Below, piece by piece: positions 43,062 through 52,384 of a DNA stretch of 64,000 nt (its first letter is position 1; the number at the start of each line of letters is the position of its first letter). The position numbers and the translations under genes were made by a program. Source of the DNA: Palsa-506 sp963707065 (GTDB taxonomy: Bacteria > Actinomycetota > Actinomycetes > Streptosporangiales > Streptosporangiaceae). The notes beneath the pieces were generated by a model, which was not told the origin of the DNA, searched no databases, and was given only the letters and a program-made list of their open reading frames with translations. Where the stretch lies: assembly GCA_963707065.1 (NCBI GenBank), contig CAVPPJ010000020.1, positions 186,001 through 250,000 on the forward strand, given 5' to 3'.

Positions 43062-44057
43062 TCAGCTGCCTGCCCGCGACAGCACGCGGGCGTCCGGGGG
43101 CGATCCGGCGGTGCCGTGGCCTGGCTTGGCCGCGCTCCGGGACCGGTGCAAGGTGACGACGACCGAGCCGATGACGAGAGCGGCGCCCAGGCACTCGGGC
43201 CAGCTGACGTGCTCGCCGAGGATCAGGATCCCGGCCAGCACCGCGACGACGGGATTGACGTAGGCGTACGTGGAGACGGTGGTCACCGGGAGCCGGGCCA
43301 GCGCGTAGCCGTAGGCGGTGAAGGCGAGGATCGAGCCGGGACCGATGAGGTAGGCCAGCGCGATCCAGGACGTGACCGGAACCGAGGACCATCCGATACC
43401 GGAGAGTTCCCCGCTGGCGGCCGCCACCGCCAGCAGCACCACGCCGCCGGCCAGCATCTCGATGGCCGCGGCCAGCAGCGCGTGGCCGGGCACCGGCAGC
43501 CGGTGGCTCAGCACCGACCCGAGCCCCCAGGCAGCCGCCGCGCCGAGCGCGATGAGCACGTCCGGGCCGTGCCCCGCCGTCATGTGGTTGCCCACCAGGA
43601 TCGCCACGCCGGCCAGGCCGACGGCCAGGCCCGCCGCTGATCGCCAGGTCACGCGCTCGTGCTGAACGAGCCGTGCGAAGACGATCATCCAGAGCGGGAC
43701 CGTCGCGACGAGAACCGCGGCGAAGCCTGACGGCAGCGAGGTCTCCGCGAAGGTAACGCCGCCATTGCCGGCGAAGAGCAGCAGGATGCCGACCACCGCC
43801 GCGGCGGCCCATGCCCCGGCACCGGGCCGTTGCCGGACCGCGCCCGGGCCGCGGTCCCTGGCCGCGGCCCGCACGGCGATCGGGTACAGCAGCGCGCCGG
43901 CGATGACGTAGCGGATGCCCGCGAACAACAGCGGCGGCAGGTGGCCAACCCCGACGCGGATCGCGAGATAAGTCGTTCCCCATACGACGTAGACGACGCC
44001 GAGCGCGATCCAGCTCAGCACCGGGCGGCGGGCATCCACTGCGGTTTCTGCGGTCAT
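43062..44057 (-). CDS. EamA family transporter (DMT superfamily)
   Basis: The 331-residue protein has about ten hydrophobic segments in two EamA halves (VVYVVWGTTYLAIRVG; TFAETSLPSGFAAVLVATVP; second half IGPGSILAFTAYGYALARLP; VNPVVAVLAGILILGE). It probably exports a metabolite or amino acid. It is divergent from the GlxA-type regulator with 71 bases between, so that regulator may control it. Confidence 0.92.
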   Translation of the reverse strand: MTAETAVDARRPVLSWIALGVVYVVWGTTYLAIRVGVGHLPPLLFAGIRYVIAGALLYPIAVRAAARDRGPGAVRQRPGAGAWAAAAVVGILLLFAGNGGVTFAETSLPSGFAAVLVATVPLWMIVFARLVQHERVTWRSAAGLAVGLAGVAILVGNHMTAGHGPDVLIALGAAAAWGLGSVLSHRLPVPGHALLAAAIEMLAGGVVLLAVAAASGELSGIGWSSVPVTSWIALAYLIGPGSILAFTAYGYALARLPVTTVSTYAYVNPVVAVLAGILILGEHVSWPECLGAALVIGSVVVTLHRSRSAAKPGHGTAGSPPDARVLSRAGS

Positions 44058-44128
44058 GCCATCATCATCGGCTGCCTGCCTCGGGCGTGACGAGTGGCAG
44101 AATCGACAACTTAGGTTAGAATCCTGCC

Positions 44129-45082
44129 ATGCACCGGATAGCGATTCCCGTCACCGCCGGCCTGCCGGTGTTCGAGATGGCCGTCGCCTGCGAGGTCTTC
44201 GGCCCCCGGCAGGATTTCGACGTGCCCTGGTGGTACGAGGTGCGGTTGTGCGGCGCTGGCGACGGGCCGGTCCGCACCGCCGAAGGGCTGCTCTTCGACG
44301 GCACCCTGGGCCTGCGTGAGCTGGCCGAAGCGGACACGGTGATCATCCCCGCCTGCGCGGACACCCAGGACGACCCGCCTCCGGCGCTACTCGCGGCCCT
44401 GCGCACGGCCTACGATCGCGGCGCCCGGATCGCCTCCATCTGCACCGGCGCCTTCACCCTGGCGGCGGCCGGGCTGCTGGACGGGCGCCCGGCGACAACT
44501 CACTGGATGCACGCCGCCGAACTGGCCCGGCGGTGGCCGGCCGTGCGGACCACGCCCGGCGTGCTCTACACCGACGACGGCAGAATCCTCACCTCGGCCG
44601 GCTCCGCGGCTGGCCTGGACCTGTGCCTGCATATCGTTCGGCAGGACCACGGCACCCGGGTCGCGAACGCCCTGGCCCGGCGCCTCGTCATCCCGCCGCA
44701 CCGGGAAGGCGGGCAGGCTCAGTACATCGAGCAGCCGGTGCCCGCCGACGGCTCGCCGAGCCTCGGCCCGGCCCTGGACTGGGCCAGAGCCCACCTCGAG
44801 CTGCCGCTGACGGTGCAGGACCTCGCCAGGAAGGCCCTGATGAGCCCCCGGACCTTTGCCCGGCGATTCCGCGAGACGACCGGGACCACGCCGCTGCAAT
44901 GGCTGTGCGCCGAGCGAGTCCGCCGGGCGCAGGATCTGCTGGAGAACACCGACGACACCATCGACCGGATCGCGGATGCGTGCGGCCTGGGATCCGCCCA
45001 GCGGCTGCGCACGCATTTCACCCGGGTCAACGACGTAACCCCGCACGAGTTCCGCCGGACGTTCCGGGCCTACTGCAGGTAG
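44129..45082 (+). CDS. GlxA-type AraC family regulator (DJ-1/PfpI plus HTH)
   Basis: The 317-residue protein joins an N-terminal DJ-1/PfpI-like domain (ITAGLPVFEMAVACEVF, ARIASICTGAFTLAAAGLL with the nucleophile-elbow Cys) to a C-terminal AraC HTH (LTVQDLARKALMSPRTFARR, TPLQWLCAERVRRAQDLLE, TIDRIADACGLGSAQRLRTH). Such proteins sense small molecules. The divergent EamA exporter is a likely target. Its 3' end overlaps the DUF2630 gene by 13 bases on the opposite strand. Confidence 0.93.
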   Translation: MHRIAIPVTAGLPVFEMAVACEVFGPRQDFDVPWWYEVRLCGAGDGPVRTAEGLLFDGTLGLRELAEADTVIIPACADTQDDPPPALLAALRTAYDRGARIASICTGAFTLAAAGLLDGRPATTHWMHAAELARRWPAVRTTPGVLYTDDGRILTSAGSAAGLDLCLHIVRQDHGTRVANALARRLVIPPHREGGQAQYIEQPVPADGSPSLGPALDWARAHLELPLTVQDLARKALMSPRTFARRFRETTGTTPLQWLCAERVRRAQDLLENTDDTIDRIADACGLGSAQRLRTHFTRVNDVTPHEFRRTFRAYCR

Positions 45083-45315
45083 CCCTCCACCTCGGGCACC
45101 GGGCGCACGCCAGCGTCGTCCGGGCTCTCGCCGAAATCGCGCCGGGCGCGGCGCTGCCGCAGCAGATCCCAGCACTGGTCGAGAGCTTCCTCGGCGGCCC
45201 GGAGCTTGACCCGTTCCTCCTCGCTGGACAGTTCTCCGGCCGACAGCCTGGCCCGGAGCTCGTGCTCGGTCTGGATCAGCTCGTCGATGTGCCCGAGGAT
45301 CTGCTTGTCATCCAA
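45070..45315 (-). CDS. DUF2630 family protein
   Basis: The 81-residue acidic helical protein matches DUF2630: ILGHIDELIQTEHELRARL, LDQCWDLLRQRRARRDFGES and the terminal DDAGVRPVPEVEGYLQ. The family is small, actinobacterial and of unknown function. It ends inside the convergent regulator gene. Confidence 0.92.
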   Translation of the reverse strand: MDDKQILGHIDELIQTEHELRARLSAGELSSEEERVKLRAAEEALDQCWDLLRQRRARRDFGESPDDAGVRPVPEVEGYLQ

Positions 45316-45470
45316 CGGTTTTCGGTCCCTTCGCGATCTCTTGCCGTGCGCGGCATCTCCGTCCTGACCTTAACTAACGCGCCGCTCCCGGGGCCAGCGG
45401 GCGCGAACCCGGACGCGGCCTGGCTGGCCGCCGGCCGGGGTGGCCCGCACGCGATGCTGCGCCGGGCGAG

Positions 45471-45485
45471 ACGTACGGTGTACGT
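45471..45485. promoter_or_regulatory. TetR operator 1 (autoregulatory)
   Basis: acgtac-ggt-gtacgt is a perfect 6+6 palindrome seven bases before the TetR ATG. TACGTT (45481-45486) ends six bases before the ATG and could be the -10 of a leaderless promoter, so the site would block its own gene. The same half-sites occur at 46128-46142 and 46160-46174. Confidence 0.65.
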
Positions 45486-45492
45486 TAGCCGC

Positions 45493-46074
45493 ATGCAGCT
45501 GACCCGCGAGCGGATCATCACCGCCGCCGTGGAGCTGATCGAGCGGGAAGGCGTCGACGCGGTCTCGATGCGCCGGATCGCCACCGAGCTCGGCTCCGGG
45601 GTCATGTCGCTGTATAACCACGTGCCGAGCAAGGCGGCGCTGCTCGACGGCGTGGCCGAGCGGGTGATCGCCAGCATCGACGTGACCAGCGAGCCCGGTG
45701 CCAGCTGGGCGGACGAGGTGCGCGCCCAGGCGCGCGCATTCCGCCAGATCGCCCGTGCCTACCCGCGCTGCACGATGGTCGCGGTCAGCAGGCCGACGAT
45801 GTCCACCAGCGAGCCGCCGCCGGTCGAGCATGCGCTGGCCACCCTGCGTAGTGCGGGCTTCGTCGAGGAAGATGCGCTGAGGATAGTACGAGCATTCGTC
45901 GCCTATGTCGTGGGCTCGCTGCTGCGCGAGGTGGGGGTGTCCCCCTCGGTAGCGCGGCAGCAGCAGCCGGACCAGCCGCCGCACCCGAACATCGATCATG
46001 ACGCCGACTTCGAGTTCGGCCTCGACCTGCTCGTCCGCTCGGTCACTGACCTGCGGCCGGCCATCCGGCATTGA
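45493..46074 (+). CDS. TetR family regulator
   Basis: The 193-residue protein starts at ATG 45493, without a ribosome site. The HTH is LTRERIITAAVELIEREGVD, VSMRRIATELGSGVMSLYNH; the tail is a TetR_C-like ligand domain. Palindromes of the form (A/G)CGTAC-N3-GTACGT overlap its own start and the promoter of the downstream diiron gene, so it likely represses both. The ligand is unknown. Confidence 0.9.
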   Translation: MQLTRERIITAAVELIEREGVDAVSMRRIATELGSGVMSLYNHVPSKAALLDGVAERVIASIDVTSEPGASWADEVRAQARAFRQIARAYPRCTMVAVSRPTMSTSEPPPVEHALATLRSAGFVEEDALRIVRAFVAYVVGSLLREVGVSPSVARQQQPDQPPHPNIDHDADFEFGLDLLVRSVTDLRPAIRH

Positions 46075-46120
46075 CCGGGCGGCCGCCCCGGGGGCGCTGA
46101 CCTCGGCGGCCGGCCGGGCA

Positions 46121-46174
46121 TTGACATGCGTACACCGTACGTGCTTGAGTCGCAGGCATACGTACGGCGTACGT
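46121..46174 (+). promoter_or_regulatory. Promoter of the diiron gene with TetR operators 2 and 3
   Basis: TTGACA (46121-46126) is a consensus -35; TTGAGT (46145-46150) is a possible -10 at 18 bases. Operator 2 (gcgtac-acc-gtacgt, 46128-46142) fills the spacer. Operator 3 (acgtac-ggc-gtacgt, 46160-46174) covers the start region just before GGAGG and ATG 46185. Confidence 0.65.
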
Positions 46175-46184
46175 CGGAGGCCGG

Positions 46185-47291
46185 ATGCCCACCCATGACC
46201 TGTACACCGCAGCACCCGCCGAGGCCGGCTGGCGGGTGCCGATGGCCGGGGCAGCCCGGTTCAACTGGGAGTACGACGACGGCAGGGACCGGCTGCTCGC
46301 GCTCTACGCGAAGGGCAAGGACAAGCAGTGGGACGCGGTGAAGCGGATCGACTGGGGCCTTGAGGTCGACCCCTACGACGTGCTCGGCGTGCCGGACGAG
46401 TCCCTCGCGATCTACGGCACCAGGTTCTGGGACCGGTTCGGGCCGGACAACGTCAGGGAACTGCGGTTGCACTCGGCCTCCTGGCAGTTCTCCCAGTTCC
46501 TGCACGGCGAGCAGGGCGCGATGATCTGCGCGGCCAGGATCGTCGAGTCCGTGCCGGACATCGACGCCAAGTTCTACGCGGCCACCCAGACGATGGACGA
46601 GGCCAGGCACGCGGAGCTGTACGCCCGGTTCCTGCACGAGAAAGTCGGGCTGCTTTACCCGATCAACTCCCAGCTGCAGGCGCTGCTGAACGACACGCTG
46701 AGCGATTCCCGCTGGGACATGCCCTACCTCGGCATGCAGGTGCTGATCGAGGGCCTCGCGCTGGCTGCCTTCGGCTTGCTGCGGGACATGACGAGCAAGC
46801 CGCTGCCCAGGCAGATCCTCGCCTACGTGATGCAGGACGAGGCCAGGCACGTGGCCTTCGGCCGGATGGCGCTGCGTGACTACTACAAGCAGCTGACCGG
46901 GGCGGAACTGCGCGAGCGCGAGGAATTCGTCATCGAGGGCTGTTACCTGATGAAGGACCGGCTGCGCGGCGATGAGATCTATGAGAACTTCGGCCTGAAC
47001 GCCGACGAGGTCCGCGAGATCACCGGCCATTCGGAGTACAACGCCGGATTCCAGTCGCTGCTGTTCAGCCGGCTGGTCCCGTGCGTCAAGGACATCGGGC
47101 TGTGGAGTGACCGGCTCCGGGCGGCGTACGCGGACATGGGCGTGCTCGACTATGCGCGCGCTGACCTCGAGTCGCTGATGCGCAACGACGAGGACATCGC
47201 GGAGAAACTCGACGCGCAGCGCTTCGCCGCGGAGGAGGCCGGGCGGGCGGCCGAGGTCGCTGACGTTATCGCCGACGGCGCGGGCGGCTAG
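46185..47291 (+). CDS. Ferritin-like diiron protein (RNR R2/oxygenase-like)
   Basis: The 368-residue helical protein carries two metal-binding sets typical of four-helix-bundle diiron proteins: FLHGEQGAMICAARI with TQTMDEARHAELYARFLHEK (ExxH), and GMQVLIEGLALAAFG with YVMQDEARHVAFGRMAL (ExxH). This could be an oxygenase, desaturase-like enzyme or ferritin-like oxidase; it is too long for R2lox and lacks clear RNR-specific features. GGAGG lies four bases before the ATG. It is controlled by the adjacent TetR, suggesting use on an inducing substrate. Confidence 0.8.
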   Translation: MPTHDLYTAAPAEAGWRVPMAGAARFNWEYDDGRDRLLALYAKGKDKQWDAVKRIDWGLEVDPYDVLGVPDESLAIYGTRFWDRFGPDNVRELRLHSASWQFSQFLHGEQGAMICAARIVESVPDIDAKFYAATQTMDEARHAELYARFLHEKVGLLYPINSQLQALLNDTLSDSRWDMPYLGMQVLIEGLALAAFGLLRDMTSKPLPRQILAYVMQDEARHVAFGRMALRDYYKQLTGAELREREEFVIEGCYLMKDRLRGDEIYENFGLNADEVREITGHSEYNAGFQSLLFSRLVPCVKDIGLWSDRLRAAYADMGVLDYARADLESLMRNDEDIAEKLDAQRFAAEEAGRAAEVADVIADGAGG

Positions 47292-48571
47292 ACCGGCTCG
47301 GCCCAGTTGGCAGGCCGCGCCGGCGCGCTGGCAGCCGGGCCGCCTGGGCTGCGTGCGCCGCCGCCGAGCACCCGCGCTGATGCGGCGACCAGCAGAGACA
47401 GCACCACGGGGATGCCGAGGGCAAGCGGCAGCCCGACCAGGCTGGCGCAGCCGCCGATCACCACCGGTCCGCCGAGCAGGCCGAGGTACCCGAGACCGGC
47501 CACCCGGGCCAGCCCGGCGCCACGGCGGGCAGGATCAGCGTTCCCCGCGGCCGAGAACAATTGCGGGATCGTACAGGACAGGCCAGCGCCGAACAGGGCG
47601 AAGCCAGCGACCCCGGCGGCCGGGGTGGCGATGATCAGCCCGGCGGCCAGGCCGCCGGCCGCGAGCAGGCCGGAGCACCGGATCAGCCCGGCCGCCCCGA
47701 ACCTGGCCGCCAGCCGGTCACCGAGCAGCCGCCCGAGCGCCATCGTGATCGAGAACGCGGCGAACCCGGTGGCCGCGAACCCGGCCGACGTGCCCAGGTT
47801 GTCCCGCAGGTAGACCGCGCTCCAGCTGCCGGCGGCCCCCTCGCCCATCATGCAGCACAGCGCGAGCAGGCCGAGCACCAGCAGATACCGGCCGGCCTTG
47901 GGCCGCGCGGGCCGGATCTCTGCTGCCGGGGCGGGCGGGGCGGGCGGCCCGGCCGGAACGCGCAGCAGCCAGTGGCCAAAGATCGCCGCCACGGCCGCCA
48001 TCGGCAGCCCGACCGCGAGGAAGGTGCCCAGCGGGCTGATCCCGGCCGAGGCGAAGAGCCCGCCGAGCACCGCACCGGCCAGCCCGCCGAAGCTGTAACA
48101 CGCGTGGAACGACGTCATCAGCGGGCGCCCGCTCCGCCGCTCGACCTCGCCAGCCTGCGCGTTCATCGCCACGTCCAGCGATCCGGCCGCCATGCCGAAC
48201 GCCAGCAGCGCGACCATCAGCGTCGCCATATTCCCGGCCAGGCCGAGCGCGATCGGCAGCAGGGCCACGGCAACGCCAGATATCCGGGTCAGCCGGGAAC
48301 TCCCGAACGCATCGACCAGCCGGCCGGCCAGCAGCACCACGAGCACCAGGCCGGCCTGCGCCGCGAGCAGCGAGACGCCCAGTAGTCCGTCACTCAGGTG
48401 CAGGGCATGCTTGACGGCGGGGATCCTGGCCACCCATACGCCCTCGGCCATGCCGAGAACGACAAAAAACACCACCACCGACACCCGGCCGCTCCGCAGC
48501 CAGGCGGACAAGGCAGCACCGCCCCTCGTAATCCAGGACCCTATGCACCGGACAATACAAGATGACCGCAC
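47288..48571 (-). CDS. MFS transporter
   Basis: The 427-residue frame has twelve hydrophobic segments and MFS signatures (VVVFFVVLGMAEGVWVARIP; AGRLVDAFGSSRLTRISG after TM2; PLMTSFHACYSFGGLAGAVL). This resembles the YbjJ/inner membrane transporter subgroup. The first ~20 codons may be untranslated; TTG at 48511 with GAGGGG before it is an alternative start. It is divergent from the threonine synthase gene and overlaps the diiron gene end by four bases. Substrate unknown. Confidence 0.88.
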   Translation of the reverse strand: MRSSCIVRCIGSWITRGGAALSAWLRSGRVSVVVFFVVLGMAEGVWVARIPAVKHALHLSDGLLGVSLLAAQAGLVLVVLLAGRLVDAFGSSRLTRISGVAVALLPIALGLAGNMATLMVALLAFGMAAGSLDVAMNAQAGEVERRSGRPLMTSFHACYSFGGLAGAVLGGLFASAGISPLGTFLAVGLPMAAVAAIFGHWLLRVPAGPPAPPAPAAEIRPARPKAGRYLLVLGLLALCCMMGEGAAGSWSAVYLRDNLGTSAGFAATGFAAFSITMALGRLLGDRLAARFGAAGLIRCSGLLAAGGLAAGLIIATPAAGVAGFALFGAGLSCTIPQLFSAAGNADPARRGAGLARVAGLGYLGLLGGPVVIGGCASLVGLPLALGIPVVLSLLVAASARVLGGGARSPGGPAASAPARPANWAEPV

Positions 48572-48632
48572 GGCGATGTTCCGGGCAAGTAACTCTATAG
48601 ACGTACATATCGCATGAATGGAGGATTGCGGC

Positions 48633-49868
48633 GTGCCAGCGACATATTCCGCCCTGACGCACCTGGAGTGCTCCCGGTGCGGGCGCAGTTACGACGCCAG
48701 CCAGATCCAGGGCACCTGCGCATGCGGGTCGCCGCTCGCTGCCCGGTACGACCTGAAGCGGGCCGCGGCATGGACCAGCCCGGCGCAGATCGCCGCCCGG
48801 CCGCCCAGCCTGTGGCGCTATCACGAGCTCCTGCCGGCCTCGTCGCCCGCTGCCGTGGTGAGCCTGGGTGAGGGCATGACCCCGCTGCTGGCGATGCCGC
48901 GGCTCGGCGCCGCGCTCGGCCTGCCCGGGCTGCTCATGAAGGACGAGAGCCCGCTGCCGACCGGGACGTTCAAGGCGCGCGGCGCAGCCGTCGGCGTCTC
49001 CCGCGCGGCCGAGCTTGGCGCTGCTGGCGTGGCGATGCCGACCAACGGCAACGCCGGGGCCGCATGGGCCAGCTACGCCGCCCGGGCCGGCCTGCCCTGC
49101 CTGGTGGCGATGCCGGCCGGCGCGCCGGCCATCACCCGGTCCGAGTGCGCCGCCGCCGGGACCGAGACCTACCTGGTCGATGGCCTCATCAACGACGCGG
49201 GACGGCTGATCGCGGCGGCCACCGCGGAGCGGCCCGGTTACCAGGACGTCTCCACCCTCAGGGAGCCGTACCGGCTGGAGGGCAAGAAGACGATCGGGCT
49301 GGAAATCGCCGAGCAGCTCGGCTGGCGGGTGCCGGACGTCATCGTCTGCCCGACCGGCGGCGGGGTGGGCCTGATAGGCATCCGCAAGGCACTGGCAGAG
49401 CTGACCGAGCTTGGCTGGATCGGGTCCACCCCGCCGCGGCTGGTCGCGGTGCAGGCAGCCGGCTGCGCCCCGGTCGTGCGGGCCTTTGAGCAGGGAGAAC
49501 GCGAGACCATGCCGTGGCATGAAGCCCGGACGGCCGCGTTCGGCCTGACTGTCCCCAGCCCTCTCGGCGGCTTCCTCGTCCTTGACGCCCTGCGCGCGAC
49601 GGAAGGGACGGCTGTCGCCGTCACCGACGCCGACCTGCTGGCCAGCCAGCGGCAGGCCGCGCTGCTGGAAGGGACCTGGATCTGCCCGGAGGGAGCGGCC
49701 TGCTTCGCTGCCGTCGGGCGGCTGCGCGAGGCCGGCTGGCTGGCGGAGGGCGATGAGGTCGTGGTGGTCAACACGGGCTGCGGGCTCAAGTATCCCGAGA
49801 CGATCCCGGCCACGCCGCCACTGCTCGCCAGCGGCGATCGCATTCCGGCGCCGCGAGTCCGCACATGA
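48633..49868 (+). CDS. thrC: Threonine synthase (PLP-dependent)
   Basis: The ~411-residue protein begins with a zinc-ribbon-like segment (CSRCGRSYDASQIQGTCAC), then the fold II PLP core: Lys in LPTGTFKARGAAVG, MPTNGNAGAAWASYAARAGL, the phosphate loop VIVCPTGGGVGLIG. It converts O-phosphohomoserine to threonine. GTG 48633 was preferred over ATG 48618 since GGAGGA (48620-48625) is properly spaced for it. This is the variant with an N-terminal CxxC segment, as in many actinomycete ThrC paralogues; a second thrC elsewhere is possible. Confidence 0.85.
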   Translation: MPATYSALTHLECSRCGRSYDASQIQGTCACGSPLAARYDLKRAAAWTSPAQIAARPPSLWRYHELLPASSPAAVVSLGEGMTPLLAMPRLGAALGLPGLLMKDESPLPTGTFKARGAAVGVSRAAELGAAGVAMPTNGNAGAAWASYAARAGLPCLVAMPAGAPAITRSECAAAGTETYLVDGLINDAGRLIAAATAERPGYQDVSTLREPYRLEGKKTIGLEIAEQLGWRVPDVIVCPTGGGVGLIGIRKALAELTELGWIGSTPPRLVAVQAAGCAPVVRAFEQGERETMPWHEARTAAFGLTVPSPLGGFLVLDALRATEGTAVAVTDADLLASQRQAALLEGTWICPEGAACFAAVGRLREAGWLAEGDEVVVVNTGCGLKYPETIPATPPLLASGDRIPAPRVRT

Positions 49869-50081
49869 GCACGTGAGCGGGCACGTTAGCCCGGACTAGG
49901 ACGTGACCCGACGGAGCTGGTCACCAGACCTTCAGCCGCGGCTTAACCGTATCTTCATGTTCCGCGGTGTAAACCTGTAGAGCGTCCAGGGCTGCTGAGG
50001 CCGCAGGAGGCCGGGATCATGCGCGTCCTGTGAACGGAATTACTGCTGAACGCTTCTGGGGCCAGTGAGGAGGCAACCGCC

Positions 50082-51345
50082 GTGCCGCGATCAGCGACGT
50101 CAGGGCCGGAGACCGACGGGGCAGCAGCCGCGCAGGATACCGGCCATCGCCATCGCCGGATTCGGACGGCGCCGGCGCCGGCGGCCGGGCGCGGGCGGGT
50201 ACGGCTGCGCGACCGGCGCGGTGCGCGGATCGCGCTCGCCGTGGCGGTCGTGTTCTTCTCCTGGGTCGCGTGGTCGATGGGTCATGCGCTGACCGCGCCC
50301 GGCGGCGGGACACTGTCCGACCGCACGGCGGAATGGGCGCGCGATCACTACCTCGGACCGCTGGTGACATTCGGCGAATGGATTACCTACCAAGCGCCGA
50401 AGGTCGGCGGCAAGCCATCATTCGCCCTGACTGCGCCCGGCCAGGCCGCGGCCGGGCAGACCGCGGCCGGGCAGGCGAAATTCAAGGGCAGCTCGCCGAC
50501 ACAGCTCAGTCCCGAGATCCCGGCCCGGCTCGTCTCTCCGGCTGGGAAGCCGCTGCCCGGTGAGGGTGTCTGGCGGGTCCTGCGCAAGGTCCACGGCGTA
50601 CCTGCCATGTTCTCGACATTCCTGCGCCCGGACAGGGTGCATACCTCTTACGTCGCGGGCATCGTGTCCATGGACCAGCGGCTGATGCGCTTCCAGCTGC
50701 ATCCAGGCGCAGAGGATCCGGGGCCCGGCAACTGGAAAGTGCCGCCAACGATCCCGCCGCGATCCCGTCGAGGGCTGCTGGCGACATTCAACGGCGGCTT
50801 CAAGATCGCCACTGCGGGCGGCGGCTTCTACCTCCATGGCGTTACCAAGGGAACGTTGCAGCGTGGCGCCGCGTCATCGTCTACTTCCGGGACGGGCGGG
50901 TCGCCGATCGGAGTCTGGGGGCGCGACGTGCGAATGACCAAGGACGTCGTGGGAGTGCGGCAGAATCTGCGCCTGATCGTGGACCACGGAAAGGTTCCTG
51001 CTTCCGTGAACAACAATGTCCTGAGCAGCTGGGGCGCCACGCTCGGCGGCGGGTACTACGTCTGGCGCTCGGGACTCGGGATCACGGCAACCGGGCGGGT
51101 CATCTTACGTCTACGGCCCGGCGCTTGAACGTCACGCGATCTCGCCGGCCTGCTCCAGCGGGCCGGCGCGGTCCGAGGCCATGCAGCTCGATATCAACCC
51201 GGCATGGATGTCCTTCATGTACTACAAGTCGTCGGGGCATCCGGCAGATCCGACCCCGTTCAACCTGCTGCCTGACCAAGTGCAGCCGCCCAGCCGTTTC
51301 TACTCGATCGCAAGCCGCGACTTCACGGCCGTCTACGCACGGTGA
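50082..51345 (+). pseudogene. Membrane-anchored phosphodiester glycosidase (NAGPA domain), C-terminus frame-broken
   Basis: GTG 50082 after GAGGAGG. An N-terminal TM helix (IALAVAVVFFSWVAWSMG) anchors an extracytoplasmic domain with ATFNGGFKIATAGGGFYLHG and LSSWGATLGGGYYVWRSGLG, typical of NAGPA-type phosphodiester glycosidases. The main frame stops at 51128. In other frames it continues as YVYGPAL, then DLAGLLQRAGAV, then MQLDINPAWMSFMYY to a stop at 51343-51345. Indels near 51105, 51134 and 51172 restore it. The repaired stop overlaps the UbiA start (GTGA). It probably acts in envelope glycan remodelling. Confidence 0.8.
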
Positions 51346-52301
51346 AGGCCAGCCTGCCAGCCGCAACCGCGGCGCCCGCCCCACCGACCGCTGCCGGTAC
51401 CCGCGCGCTGGTGCGCTGGCTAGTCGCCGTCGTGCAGACGTCCCGGCCGCGTCAGTGGCCGAAGAACCTGCTGGTATTCGCGGCGCCGCTAGCCGGCGCG
51501 TCGCTGGGGAGAGACGATGGCCTCGGTTACGCCCTCGTCGCCTTCGCCGCATTCGTCGCCGCCTCCAGCGCGGTGTACTTCGTCAACGACGTGCTCGACG
51601 CGGAGCGGGATCGAAGTCATCCGTACAAGCGACATCGCGCGGTGGCCGCTGGCACGCTCCCCAAGTCACACGCGCTGGTTATAGCCGCGATGTGCGCTGC
51701 CCTGGCCGTGGCCGCGGGGTTCTGGATCGGTGAGCCTGGGCTGACCGCTGCCATCGGCGGCTACCTCGTCCTGTCATTTGCGTACACGCTCGGGCTGAAA
51801 CACGTCCCCTACCTTGAGCTGCTGCTCGTCGCCTCGGGCTTCGTGCTGCGGGCGCTGGGCGGCGCGGCTGCAACGGGCGTCCCGCCATCGGGCTGGTTCC
51901 TGATGGTGTGCAGCCTGGGCGCGCTGATGGTGGCGGTCGCCAAGCGATCCATGGAGCTGGCCATGCTGGGCGCGGACGCGGCCAGGCACCGGCCGTCGAT
52001 GCGCTGGTACACCGCCACCTCGCTGCGGCTGACCCAGCGACTGCTGTCCGCTGCCATGATCGCGGCCTACCTGCTGTGGGCAGTCAGCGAGCCCACCGGC
52101 TGGGCCCGGGGCTGGCACCTGGCGAGCACGCTGCCACTCGCCGCGGCGCTGGTGCGGTTCGGCCGGCTCAGCAAGGGCGTGGCGAGCAAGCCGGTCGAGG
52201 ACCTGATCGCGCGGGATCCGGTGATGGTCTGCTGCGAGCTCCTGTGGCTGCTGATGTTCGCGACCGGGCTGGGCGCCGGGGCGATAGCCTCCGGGCTGTA
52301 G
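51342..52301 (+). CDS. ubiA: Decaprenyl-phosphate phosphoribosyltransferase (UbiA family)
   Basis: The 319-residue membrane protein has the aspartate-rich motif YFVNDVLDAERDRSHPYKRH, the DPPR-synthase form (NDxxDxxxDxxHPxK) rather than the quinone-prenyltransferase form, plus RPRQWPKNLLVFAAPLAG and LEDLIARDPV-like C-terminal block (VEDLIARDPVMV). It transfers phosphoribose from PRPP to decaprenyl phosphate, the first step to decaprenylphosphoryl arabinose. GTG 51342 overlaps the preceding stop; a DprE2-like gene follows. Confidence 0.9.
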   Translation: MKASLPAATAAPAPPTAAGTRALVRWLVAVVQTSRPRQWPKNLLVFAAPLAGASLGRDDGLGYALVAFAAFVAASSAVYFVNDVLDAERDRSHPYKRHRAVAAGTLPKSHALVIAAMCAALAVAAGFWIGEPGLTAAIGGYLVLSFAYTLGLKHVPYLELLLVASGFVLRALGGAAATGVPPSGWFLMVCSLGALMVAVAKRSMELAMLGADAARHRPSMRWYTATSLRLTQRLLSAAMIAAYLLWAVSEPTGWARGWHLASTLPLAAALVRFGRLSKGVASKPVEDLIARDPVMVCCELLWLLMFATGLGAGAIASGL

Positions 52302-52384
52302 CTACCAGGGCTGGCTCAGTCAGCTATCAGGACTGCCTCAGTCCTGGCGATGTCGGCCGGGCGTAGCGGAAGGAGTCACCCATC

